From NCBI GenBank assembly GCA_023412655.1, contig JAEYNH010000165.1, positions 1 to 19,469 of the forward strand: DNA of 19,469 bases, read 5' to 3'. Source of the DNA: Pseudomonadota bacterium (lineage in GTDB: Bacteria; Pseudomonadota; Alphaproteobacteria; Caulobacterales; Caulobacteraceae). The notes under the pieces are model-generated. The model had not been told where the DNA came from and searched no databases. It worked only from the letters and a program-made list of their open reading frames with translations. Position numbers and translations under genes: made by a program. Positions 1-7,709 of the stretch are shown here, piece by piece. Position 1 is the stretch's first letter; each line of letters begins with the position of its first letter.

Positions 1-1571
<1,571 letters not shown>

Positions 1572-1625
1572 GGGCGGAGCTCTTTCGGAAGGGGCTCGGG
1601 TTTCGGTTGGGTGGAACGGGGCAAT

Positions 1626-1647
1626 AAAAAAGGCCCGCGAGGGGCCT
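1626..1647 (-). terminator. Attenuator terminator of the ilvB leader
   Basis: Read on the minus strand, AGGCCC (1647-1642) pairs with GGGCCT (1636-1631) across a five-base loop CTCGC, and the stem runs directly into a run of six Ts (1631-1626). This is a compact intrinsic terminator placed between a leader peptide and the ilvB start, and it does not follow the end of a full gene. That position is typical of a transcription attenuator. Confidence 0.85.
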
Positions 1648-1663
1648 GGGACGAGCGACCGGT

Positions 1664-1688
1664 CGGTGCTGACGCCTTCGTCAGACCG
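1664..1688 (-). promoter_or_regulatory. Leader RNA hairpin overlapping the leader-peptide stop codon
   Basis: On the minus strand CTGACG (1684-1679) pairs perfectly with CGTCAG (1674-1669) around loop AAGG. Flanking CGGT (1688-1685) can add four more pairs with ACCG (1667-1664) past a single bulged C. The hairpin contains the leader stop codon, so a ribosome finishing or stalling in the leader would decide whether it folds. A competing pairing is possible between CTGACGA (1684-1678) and TCGT plus CAG (1654-1646), which would touch the 5' arm of the terminator. Which fold is the antiterminator cannot be settled by eye. Confidence 0.6.
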
Positions 1689-1728
1689 CTATCGGCCGCC
1701 CGGTGAGTACAAGGATTTCGATGCGCAC
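1681..1728 (-). CDS. ilvL: Branched-chain leader peptide of the ilvB operon
   Basis: A 15-codon reading frame that starts with GTG and ends with TGA. It reads MRIEILVLTGRPIAV, so seven of 15 codons call for Ile, Leu or Val: I3, I5, L6, V7, L8, I13 and V15. A ribosome site AGGG (1739-1736) lies seven bases upstream of GTG. The frame is followed at once by a hairpin and then by an intrinsic terminator before ilvB. By analogy with known ilv leader attenuation, scarcity of charged Ile/Leu/Val tRNAs would stall the ribosome here and let transcription continue into ilvB. The peptide itself probably has no function. The gene symbol follows the enterobacterial name and is given by role; the peptide is not a sequence homologue. 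Confidence 0.85.
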   Translation of the reverse strand: MRIEILVLTGRPIAV

Positions 1729-1755
1729 GTAACCACCCTTGAGAGAGTGCTCAGG

Positions 1756-1784
1756 GAAATGACATGCCGCGTTCAGGCCGTCAA
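1756..1784 (-). promoter_or_regulatory. Putative promoter for the ilv leader, inside the 3' end of miaA
   Basis: TTGACGG at 1784-1778, a 14-base spacer, then GTCATTTC at 1763-1756. This fits the Caulobacter housekeeping pattern TTGACGS-N10-14-GCTANAWC perfectly in the first box and at five of seven fixed positions in the second. Transcription would start near 1749, about 20 bases before the leader peptide GTG. The -35 box overlaps the last codons of miaA, so the ilv unit would be expressed independently of miaA. Confidence 0.5.
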
Positions 1785-2696
1785 GGCTGGGCTCAGAGCA
1801 AGAAACTGCCTCCACTGCTCATCGGGCGCGATACCGCCGATCCTCGGCCAGTCGGGCGTCTGGCCGCGCATCCAGGTGAGCTGCCGCTTGGCGTAGCGAC
1901 GGGTCTCCTGCTGGGCCGCGGCGACCGCCTCGGCCAGGGTGATGTCCCCGCGCAGGTGAGCTGCCAGTTCCCGCACGCCCACGGCCTTCATGGCGGGCAG
2001 GACGGGGTCGAGGTTCTGGGCCATCAGCGCGCGCACCTCGTCGAGGGCGCCGTCGCGCACCATGGCCTCAAAGCGGGCGTCGCAGCGAGCGTAGAGGGCC
2101 TCCCGGGGCGGCTCCAGCGCCACCGCCTGCCAGTGTGCGATGGCCGGCTCACCCGTCCGCTGCAGGTCGGACAGCGCTTGGCCCGTGGCGGCGAACACCT
2201 CCCAGGCGCGGCAGAGACGCTGGCGGTCGCCGGGTGCGATCCGGACGGCGGCGGCAGGATCGGCGTCCGCCAGCCGGGCCCGGAAAGCCTCTTCGCCCAG
2301 ACGGTCGTAATCGGCTGCGGCCTTCGCGCGCACCTCGGCCGGAACCTCGGGAATCTCGGCAAGGCCCTGGGTGAGCGCGCGGAAATAGAGGCCGGTGCCG
2401 CCGACCATCACCGCCGGGCGCCCGCGCCCCGCGATCCCCGCCAGGGTCTCGCTCGCCGCCCGCAGCCAGCGGCCCACCGACCAACCCTCGGCGGGATCCA
2501 CGGTCCCGAACAGGTGGTGCGGCGCCCGCGCCGCCTCGTCGGCGCCTGGCCCGGCGGTGATCACCCGCAGGCCGGCGTACAGCTGCATGGAGTCGGCGTT
2601 GACGATCTCCGCGCCGACGGTTTCGGCCAGCCGGAGCGCCAGCGCCGACTTGCCGCTTGCCGTGGGGCCGGCGATCAGCCAGATGCGGGGCGCCAT
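1773..2696 (-). CDS. miaA: tRNA dimethylallyltransferase (307 aa)
   Basis: Transfers a dimethylallyl group to N6 of adenosine 37 in tRNAs that read codons beginning with U, in the cytoplasm. The protein shows the P-loop GPTASGKS at residues 9-16, the DSMQLY motif that holds the target adenine, the GGTGLYFRAL segment, and the late RRYAKRQLTWMR motif; the length is normal for the family. I chose the ATG at 2696 (MAPRIWLIAG) because it places the P-loop close to the N-terminus, and a GAGG ribosome site lies nine bases before it. An upstream ATG at 2747 in the same frame would add 17 residues lying inside serB. The chosen start shares CATG with the divergent serB start. Its stop lies just upstream of the ilv leader on the same strand. 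Grouping of ilvB, miaA and serB is a recurrent alphaproteobacterial neighbourhood. Confidence 0.95.
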   Translation of the reverse strand: MAPRIWLIAGPTASGKSALALRLAETVGAEIVNADSMQLYAGLRVITAGPGADEAARAPHHLFGTVDPAEGWSVGRWLRAASETLAGIAGRGRPAVMVGGTGLYFRALTQGLAEIPEVPAEVRAKAAADYDRLGEEAFRARLADADPAAAVRIAPGDRQRLCRAWEVFAATGQALSDLQRTGEPAIAHWQAVALEPPREALYARCDARFEAMVRDGALDEVRALMAQNLDPVLPAMKAVGVRELAAHLRGDITLAEAVAAAQQETRRYAKRQLTWMRGQTPDWPRIGGIAPDEQWRQFLALSPALTA

Positions 2697-3582
2697 GGAG
2701 TTCGTCCTCACCACCGTCACGCCGGCCCAGGCCGGATTCCTCTCCATCGGCTACGCCGACGCGTTCGCGGGCCTGGACGTACGGATCACCGACTCGGTGA
2801 TGCTCTCGCCCCAGGCTTCGGACCTCTTCTTCGAGGCTGCCAGCCTGGACGAGGTCCGGGAAGCCCTGACCCGGGCGTTCGCAGAGGCGCCGTTCGACTG
2901 GTGCGTCCAGCCGGTCGCCGGCCGCCGCAAGCGCCTGCTGGTGGCGGACATGGACTCCACCATCATCGATGTCGAGTGCCTGGACGAACTGGCCGACTTC
3001 GCCGGCAAGAAGGCCGAGATCGCCGCCATCACCGAGCGGGCCATGCGCGGCGAGCTGGAGTTCGAGGGCGCCCTGCGCGAGCGGGTGGGGATGCTGAAGG
3101 GTCTGTCCACCAGCGCCCTGCAGCAGGCCTATGACGAGCGGGTGCGCCTGAATCCCGGCGCCCGCACCCTGGTCCGCACCATGGCGGGGGGCGGCGCCCG
3201 CTGCGTCCTGGTGTCGGGCGGCTTCACCTTCTTCACCAGCCGCGTGGCCGAGGCCGCGGGCTTCCACGCCAACCGGGCCAACACCCTGCTGGAGGCCGAC
3301 GGCGCGCTCACCGGCCTCGTCGGCGAGCCGATCCTGGGGCGAGAGGCCAAGCTGGCCGCGCTCGAGGCCGAGGCCGCCGCGCTCGGCGTGCCGCTGTCCG
3401 AGACCCTGGCCATCGGAGACGGCGCCAACGACCTGGCGATGATCGAGGCCGCGGGCCTGGGGGTCGCCTATCGCGCCAAGCCGATCGTCGCGGCCCAGGC
3501 CGACGCCAAGGTCGACCACGCCGACCTGACGGCGCTGCTCTACTTCCAGGGCTACCGGGCGGACGAGTTCGTCACCGACTGA
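2695..3582 (+). CDS. serB: Phosphoserine phosphatase (295 aa)
   Basis: Hydrolyses O-phospho-L-serine to serine, the last step of the phosphorylated serine pathway. Residues 1 to about 80 form the variable N-terminal domain seen in long SerB proteins. The HAD catalytic core follows, with the nucleophile motif DMDST at 85-89, the SGG motif II near 182, the GREAKLAAL lysine motif, and GDGANDLAMI as motif IV. The start at 2695 (MEFVLTTVTP) overlaps the miaA start on the opposite strand. An in-frame ATG four codons upstream at 2683 is possible, but neither has a strong ribosome site, only GGGG before 2695. Promoter and ribosome site must therefore lie within the miaA coding sequence. A HAD hydrolase gene follows on the same strand after 47 bases, but it seems to carry its own promoter. 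Confidence 0.95.
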   Translation: MEFVLTTVTPAQAGFLSIGYADAFAGLDVRITDSVMLSPQASDLFFEAASLDEVREALTRAFAEAPFDWCVQPVAGRRKRLLVADMDSTIIDVECLDELADFAGKKAEIAAITERAMRGELEFEGALRERVGMLKGLSTSALQQAYDERVRLNPGARTLVRTMAGGGARCVLVSGGFTFFTSRVAEAAGFHANRANTLLEADGALTGLVGEPILGREAKLAALEAEAAALGVPLSETLAIGDGANDLAMIEAAGLGVAYRAKPIVAAQADAKVDHADLTALLYFQGYRADEFVTD

Positions 3583-3595
3583 AACCGGGTGTGAC

Positions 3596-3623
3596 TTGCC
3601 GCCCGGCCGAAGCGGCTTAAATC
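3596..3623 (+). promoter_or_regulatory. Putative promoter giving a leaderless HAD-hydrolase mRNA
   Basis: TTGCCGC at 3596-3602, a 12-base spacer, then GCTTAAATC at 3615-3623. The -10 core TTAAAT ends only seven bases before the ATG at 3630, so transcription should begin at or next to the start codon. There is no Shine-Dalgarno sequence before that ATG, which agrees with leaderless translation. Both boxes deviate slightly from the Caulobacter consensus. Confidence 0.5.
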
Positions 3624-3629
3624 CACGCC

Positions 3630-4295
3630 ATGGCCCTGCCGCGTCCCGTCAAAGCCGTCGTCTTCGACATGGACGGCCTGCTGGTGGACACCGAGACGGT
3701 CTATTGCGAGGCCTTGGTCGCCGAGTGCGCCCACATGGGCCACGAGCTGCCCGACGATGTGCTCAAGCGAATGATCGGCCACATCTGGCTGAACAGCGCC
3801 CTCGTGCTGACCGACCATTTCGGTCCCGGCTTTGACACCGAGGCGCTGCGCGAGGGATCGACCCGCCGCTTCTATGAGATCGCCCATGCGGGCGTCGGGT
3901 TGAAGGCCGGCGTGGTGGAGATCCTCGACCGGCTGGACGAGCTGGCCCTGCCGCGGGCGATCGCCACCTCGTCCCGGCGCGAGGCCGTGGAGCGCTACAT
4001 CGGCGGCCATGGCCTGCTCGAGCGGTTCCACGCGGTGCTCGCCAACGGCGACTATCCGCGGCCCAAGCCCAATCCGGATCCGTACCTGATGGCGGCCGAG
4101 CGCCTCGGCGTCGACCCCGCCGACTGCCTGGCTCTGGAGGACAGCCACAACGGCGTGCGCGCCGCCAGCGCCGCCGGCATGATGACCATCATGGTCCCCG
4201 ACATGCTGGACCCCACCGAAGAGATGCACACCCTCTGCCTGCGCATCGCCCGCGACCTGCACGAGGTCCGCGAACTGCTGCCCGCCGCCGTCTGA
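3630..4295 (+). CDS. HAD superfamily hydrolase, beta-phosphoglucomutase-like (221 aa)
   Basis: A haloacid dehalogenase subfamily IA phosphatase or phosphomutase acting on a small cytoplasmic phosphate ester. The nucleophile motif DMDGLLVDTE is at residues 13-22, with D13 and D15 as the catalytic pair. The cap domain follows at about 20-90, then TSSRREAVERY (motif II), KPNPDPYLMAAERLG (motif III lysine) and LALEDSHNGVRAA (motif IV acidic pair). This arrangement is shared by beta-phosphoglucomutase, 2-deoxyglucose-6-phosphatase and related enzymes, so the substrate cannot be named. It lies 47 bases after serB, convergent with hflKC. The likely promoter at 3596-3623 and the absence of a ribosome site suggest independent, possibly leaderless, expression. 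Confidence 0.88.
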   Translation: MALPRPVKAVVFDMDGLLVDTETVYCEALVAECAHMGHELPDDVLKRMIGHIWLNSALVLTDHFGPGFDTEALREGSTRRFYEIAHAGVGLKAGVVEILDRLDELALPRAIATSSRREAVERYIGGHGLLERFHAVLANGDYPRPKPNPDPYLMAAERLGVDPADCLALEDSHNGVRAASAAGMMTIMVPDMLDPTEEMHTLCLRIARDLHEVRELLPAAV

Positions 4296-4298
4296 TCC

Positions 4299-4335
4299 AA
4301 AAGGAAAGGCTCCCCCGCCGGTCGGCGGAGGAGCC
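4299..4335 (-). terminator. Intrinsic terminator of hflKC
   Basis: On the minus strand the arms GGCTCC and GGAGCC enclose a second five-pair stem (CCGCC with GGCGG, loop of four) past one mismatch. The structure is followed by TTTCCTTTT (4307-4299). The U-rich tail is on the hflC side of transcription, 53 bases after the hflC stop. In the plus direction there is no U tail, although the hairpin sits 12 bases after the HAD gene stop and might also slow that transcript. Confidence 0.75.
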
Positions 4336-4347
4336 CTGAAGCGTCCG

Positions 4348-4373
4348 GCCTGCGACCCGTCGGGGCCGCAGGC
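4348..4373. other. Second hairpin between hflC and the HAD gene
   Basis: GCCTGCG (4348-4354) and CGCAGGC (4367-4373) form a perfect seven-base inverted repeat with a short inner CCC/GGG stem. It lies between the hflC stop and the main terminator and has no U tail on either strand. It could be a 3'-end stabilising structure or an accessory terminator element. Confidence 0.4.
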
Positions 4374-4387
4374 GTGATGGGCCGTCG

Positions 4388-5281
4388 TCAGCGGCTGCCC
4401 GACGGCCCGCGATCGAAGTAGCGGAAGAAGGCGCTGTCCGGGGAGAGCACCATGGTGGTGTCGCCCTGAGCCAGGCTCGCCTCATAGGCCTGCATCGAGC
4501 GCCAGAAGGCGGCGAACGAGGGATCGCGACCGAAGCTCTGGGCGAAGATGCGGGTGCGCTGGGCGTCGCCCTGACCGCGAACGGTCTCGCCCTGCTCCTG
4601 GGCCTGGGCGAGGGTGATGGTCACCTCGCGGTCGGCCTGGGCGATGATCTCGCGCTTCTGCTGTTCACCCTCGGCGCGGATGCGCGCGGCTTCCTGCTGA
4701 CGCGAGGTCTCCATCCGACGGAAGACGTTCGGCTGGTTCTCGGCGGGCAGGTCGGCGCGGCGGATGCGCACATCAATCACCTGGATGCCGAAGCGCGAGG
4801 CCTCGGCCCGGCGGGCCACGTCGTCCCGGGCCTGGGCCATCAGGCGGCCGCGGCCGCCCGAGATGATCTCGGTCTGCGGCGCCGAACCCAGCACCTGGCG
4901 GAGCGAGGAGTTCACCAGTCGCTCGATGCGGTCGGTGGCCGTCCGCTCATCGCGCAGGCTGCGGTAGAAGGCCAGCGGGTCCGAGATGCGGTAGCGCACG
5001 AAGGCGTCCACCACGAGCCGCTGCTGGTCGGCGGTGATGATCTCTTCCTGCTGGCTTTCGAGGGCCAGGTTCCGGCGGTCGAACTTGATCACGTTCTCCC
5101 AGAAGGGGAACTTCAGGTTCAGGCCGGCGCCGGGCTTGCCGGGCGCATTGACCACGCGCACGGGCTCGCCGAACCGCAGGACGATGGCCTGTTCGCGCTG
5201 GTCCACCACGTAGAGGGTGTTGCCCAGCAGGACGAGCACGCCGATGGCGAGGATCACATAGGTCCAGAGGCGGCGGTTCAT
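4388..5281 (-). CDS. hflC: HflC, FtsH protease modulator subunit (297 aa)
   Basis: SPFH/prohibitin-family inner-membrane protein that forms a large complex with HflK around the FtsH protease and restrains its action on membrane proteins. A single N-terminal membrane segment (about residues 5-25, WTYVILAIGVLVLLGNTLYV) is followed directly by the SPFH domain (DQREQAIVLRFGEPVRVV onward). An alanine-, glutamate- and arginine-rich coiled-coil region comes next (about 190-245), then a conserved tail with LSPDSAFFRYFDR. The length is normal. Its ATG overlaps the hflK stop codon as ATGA, so translation is coupled to hflK. A U-tailed terminator follows 53 bases after the stop; no degP-type protease gene or small DUF2065 gene follows, although these often accompany hflKC in related bacteria. 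Confidence 0.96.
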   Translation of the reverse strand: MNRRLWTYVILAIGVLVLLGNTLYVVDQREQAIVLRFGEPVRVVNAPGKPGAGLNLKFPFWENVIKFDRRNLALESQQEEIITADQQRLVVDAFVRYRISDPLAFYRSLRDERTATDRIERLVNSSLRQVLGSAPQTEIISGGRGRLMAQARDDVARRAEASRFGIQVIDVRIRRADLPAENQPNVFRRMETSRQQEAARIRAEGEQQKREIIAQADREVTITLAQAQEQGETVRGQGDAQRTRIFAQSFGRDPSFAAFWRSMQAYEASLAQGDTTMVLSPDSAFFRYFDRGPSGSR

Positions 5282-6438
5282 TGGGCGCTCCTCCCGGCTT
5301 GCGGTTGGACCGTCACGTCAGGCGTGGGGGCGCCCCCCTGAGGCTGGCTGCGCGGACGGAAGACGTCCGGCGGCAGGATGATCGGCGCGCTGGCGCCGTC
5401 GCTGTCGACGATCACCTTGTTCGACCGTTGCAGTACCCGCTGCATGGTCTCGATGTAGATGCGGTCACGGGTCGCGCCCGGGGCCCGGCGGTATTCCTCC
5501 AGCACGGCGTTGAAGCGCGAGGCGTCACCGGTGGCTTCCCGCACGGCCTGTTCGCGATAGGCCTCGGCGGACTGGGTGATGCGCGCGGCGTCACCCTTGG
5601 CCTCGTTGATCACCCGGTTGCGGTAGGTGTTGGCCTCGTTGACGGCCGACTCCTGGTCCTGCTGGGCGCTCACCACGTCGCGGAACGCCGCCAGCACCTG
5701 CTGCGGCGGGTTGGCCGAGCGGATCTGCACTTCGTCGATGCGAACGCCGGCGCCCCAGGCGTCCAGGGTGCGCTGCATCTGCTCGGCGGCCTGGAGCTGC
5801 ACCTGGCCGCGGCCGGTGGTGAGGATGTTGAGCAGCGGCGTGCGGCCCACGACCTCGCGCATGGCGCTCTCGGCCACCGCCTTCACCGAACCCTCGGGGT
5901 CCCTGATGGTGAAGACGAACTGGTCGGCGTCGGCGACGCGCCAGGTGACGCTGAACTGCAGGTCGATGATGTTCTCATCGCCCGTGAGCATCAGGCTCTC
6001 CTCGGGCGCGGAGCCGGGTTGCACGCCGCCCACGTCCAGGCGTTGCAGGCTGGTGACCGGCACCTTCTGCACGCGCTCGATCGGCGCGGGGAGGTGATAG
6101 TTCAGGCCCGGTCCTTCGTTGCGGGAATAGGCCCCGAAGGTGGTGACCACCGCCTCTTCGTTGGGCTGGACGACGTAGATGCCGGAAAGCGCCCACAGGC
6201 CGAATGCGGCGCCGACGATGGCCGCCACGGCTCCGGGCCGAACGCCATGGCCGCCAGGACCTTCGAAGAAGTCGCGCAGCCGACGACCGATGCGATCGAA
6301 GCCCGCGTTGAAGTCGGGACCATTGGGGCCGCGACCGCCGCCATTGCGGGGTCGCCGAGGGGGCGGAGTGTTGCGGTCCCCGTCACCGGGCGGGGGCGCG
6401 CCCCACGGGCCGGGATTGGCATTGTCATTCCAGGGCAT
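5278..6438 (-). CDS. hflK: HflK, FtsH protease modulator subunit (386 aa)
   Basis: Partner of HflC in the membrane complex that surrounds FtsH. Residues 1 to about 60 are a proline- and glycine-rich, low-complexity cytoplasmic segment typical of HflK. A single membrane helix follows near 69-90 (AVAAIVGAAFGLWALSGIYV), and then the SPFH domain starting at VVQPNEEAVVTTFG. The coiled-coil stretch is at about 255-330 (NEAKGDAARITQSAEAYREQ region), and the C-terminus is a disordered proline/glutamine-rich tail. The start MPWNDNANPGPWG fits HflK proteins, though the ribosome site is weak. The gene is first of the hflKC pair and diverges from mrp across 156 bases that carry an inverted repeat and a tandem direct repeat, so its promoter must lie there. 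Confidence 0.95.
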   Translation of the reverse strand: MPWNDNANPGPWGAPPPGDGDRNTPPPRRPRNGGGRGPNGPDFNAGFDRIGRRLRDFFEGPGGHGVRPGAVAAIVGAAFGLWALSGIYVVQPNEEAVVTTFGAYSRNEGPGLNYHLPAPIERVQKVPVTSLQRLDVGGVQPGSAPEESLMLTGDENIIDLQFSVTWRVADADQFVFTIRDPEGSVKAVAESAMREVVGRTPLLNILTTGRGQVQLQAAEQMQRTLDAWGAGVRIDEVQIRSANPPQQVLAAFRDVVSAQQDQESAVNEANTYRNRVINEAKGDAARITQSAEAYREQAVREATGDASRFNAVLEEYRRAPGATRDRIYIETMQRVLQRSNKVIVDSDGASAPIILPPDVFRPRSQPQGGAPTPDVTVQPQAGRSAQ

Positions 6439-6476
6439 CAGCCGGGGTTCGTACTCGGTTTAATGGATGGGATGAT

Positions 6477-6505
6477 GGGCCTTACGGATTTTCTGCTTAA
6501 GGCCC
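6477..6505. repeat. Perfect 8-base inverted repeat in the hflK/mrp control region
   Basis: GGGCCTTA (6477-6484) and TAAGGCCC (6498-6505) are exact reverse complements 13 bases apart. Neither strand has a U run after it, so it is not a normal intrinsic terminator. It sits in the 5' region of hflK, 39 to 67 bases before its ATG, and about 90 bases before mrp. Either a protein-binding dyad or a 5' UTR hairpin of hflK would fit. Confidence 0.6.
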
Positions 6506-6511
6506 GGAGCT

Positions 6512-6541
6512 GGCTTGTAAACCGCATGGGCTTGTAAACCG
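6512..6541. repeat. Tandem 13-base direct repeat in the hflK/mrp control region
   Basis: GGCTTGTAAACCG occurs exactly at 6512-6524 and again at 6529-6541, with a period of 17 bases. Two identical AT-containing boxes in an otherwise GC-rich divergent intergenic region look like a repeated binding site or duplicated promoter element. The second copy includes TTGTAA, which could serve as a -35 for mrp with TATGAG at 6557-6562, though that 19-base spacer is long. Confidence 0.6.
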
Positions 6542-6594
6542 GCGCTGTCAGCCGGATATGAGACCCCTTCCCACTCAAAGCAAGACAAAGCGGC

Positions 6595-7707
6595 ATGATC
6601 CAACCGGCCGGTCCCGACAGAACCGTGGTCCTCGAGGCCCTGGACGCGGTGCGTGACCCGAAGTCCGGGCGCGGCCTGGCCGAGGCGGGCCTGGTCCGCG
6701 GACTGGTGATCCGGGGAACGCGCGCGGCCTTCATGCTCGAGGCGCCGCCCGAGGACATCGAACTGTATCGGCCCGTGCGCGAAGCGGCCGAGCGGGCCCT
6801 CGCCAAGGTCCCCGGGGTGGAGACCGCCCAGGTGGTGCTGACCGCCGAAACCGCCGCCCCGCAACTGCGCACCGCCCCCAGTGCGGCCGGTCGTCGCGCT
6901 CGCGTCAGCGACGATCCCCAGGCGCGCCTGACGCCGATGACCGAGGCCGAGCGGCCGCCGCACGTGCGCAAGGTGATCGCGGTGGCCAGCGGCAAGGGCG
7001 GGGTCGGCAAGTCCACCGTCTCGGTGAACCTCGCCGCCGCCTTCGCCCGGCTGGGCCTGCGCGCCGGCCTCCTCGACGCCGACATCTACGGCCCTTCCGC
7101 GCCGCACATGCTGGGGGTGGACGGCGAGCCGACATTCGATGCGGACAAGCGCCTCAATCCCCTGGAGGCCTGGGGAATGAAGGTGATGTCCATCGGCTTC
7201 ATCGTCGAGGAGGGCCAGGCCAGCATCTGGCGCGGGCCCATGGCCTCCTCGGCCCTGCGCAGCCTCATGAACTCCAATTGGGGGACGGCCGCCGAGCCCC
7301 TGGACGTGCTGGTGGTGGACCTGCCCCCGGGCACTGGCGACATCCAGCTCACCCTGGTTCAGCGGCTGAAGCTGGACGGGGTGGTCATCGTCTCCACTCC
7401 GCAGGAGATCGCCCTCATCGACGCCCGGCGGGCGGCGGCTATGTTCGGCAAGACGGGCACGCCGATCCTCGGGGTGGTGGAGAACATGGCCTGGTTCGAG
7501 GGCCCGGACGGCTCGCGCACCGCCATCTTCGGCGAGGGCGGCGGGGCCGAAGAGGCGCGCCGCCTGGGCGTGCCCCTGCTGGCCCAGATCCCCATCGACC
7601 CGGCGCTGCGCCAGGGCGCCGACGAGGGCCGGCCGCTTGTGGCGACCACGCCGGACGCCCCTGCCTCCTGGGGCTTCCTGCAGATGGCCGAGGCGCTGAA
7701 GCCCTAG
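6595..7707 (+). CDS. mrp: Mrp/ApbC-type P-loop ATPase, iron-sulfur carrier family (370 aa)
   Basis: Member of the Mrp/NBP35 family, which binds and passes on iron-sulfur clusters in the cytoplasm in an ATP-dependent way. Residues 1 to about 95 match the small MIP18/DUF59-like domain. The deviant Walker A motif SGKGGVGKST spans 132-141, and DADIYGPSAPHMLG, VVDLPPGTGDIQLT and STPQEIALIDARRA follow in family order. Most members carry a CxxC pair just before the IFG motif, which holds a bridging cluster between two subunits. Here that place reads FEGPDGSRTAIFG (E302-G306), and I find no cysteine anywhere in the 370 residues. The ATPase parts look intact, so it may act without its own bridging cluster. 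The ribosome site is poor. The gene diverges from hflK and converges with the next gene, stop codons two bases apart. Confidence 0.9.
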   Translation: MIQPAGPDRTVVLEALDAVRDPKSGRGLAEAGLVRGLVIRGTRAAFMLEAPPEDIELYRPVREAAERALAKVPGVETAQVVLTAETAAPQLRTAPSAAGRRARVSDDPQARLTPMTEAERPPHVRKVIAVASGKGGVGKSTVSVNLAAAFARLGLRAGLLDADIYGPSAPHMLGVDGEPTFDADKRLNPLEAWGMKVMSIGFIVEEGQASIWRGPMASSALRSLMNSNWGTAAEPLDVLVVDLPPGTGDIQLTLVQRLKLDGVVIVSTPQEIALIDARRAAAMFGKTGTPILGVVENMAWFEGPDGSRTAIFGEGGGAEEARRLGVPLLAQIPIDPALRQGADEGRPLVATTPDAPASWGFLQMAEALKP

Positions 7708-7709
7708 CC

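Noticed and set aside
1751..1765. A four-codon ATG frame (MSFP) upstream of the ilv leader peptide
   Set aside because: It lies at or before the predicted transcription start, has no ribosome site and carries no regulatory codons.
6511..6541. The GGCTTGTAAACCG repeats as a minimal CRISPR or a mobile-element end
   Set aside because: There are only two copies with a four-base spacing between units, no cas genes, and no transposase or target duplication nearby.
6532..6562. TTGTAA with TATGAG as the mrp promoter
   Set aside because: The spacer of 19 bases is long and both boxes are imperfect, so I mention it only within the repeat entry and do not call it as a separate promoter.
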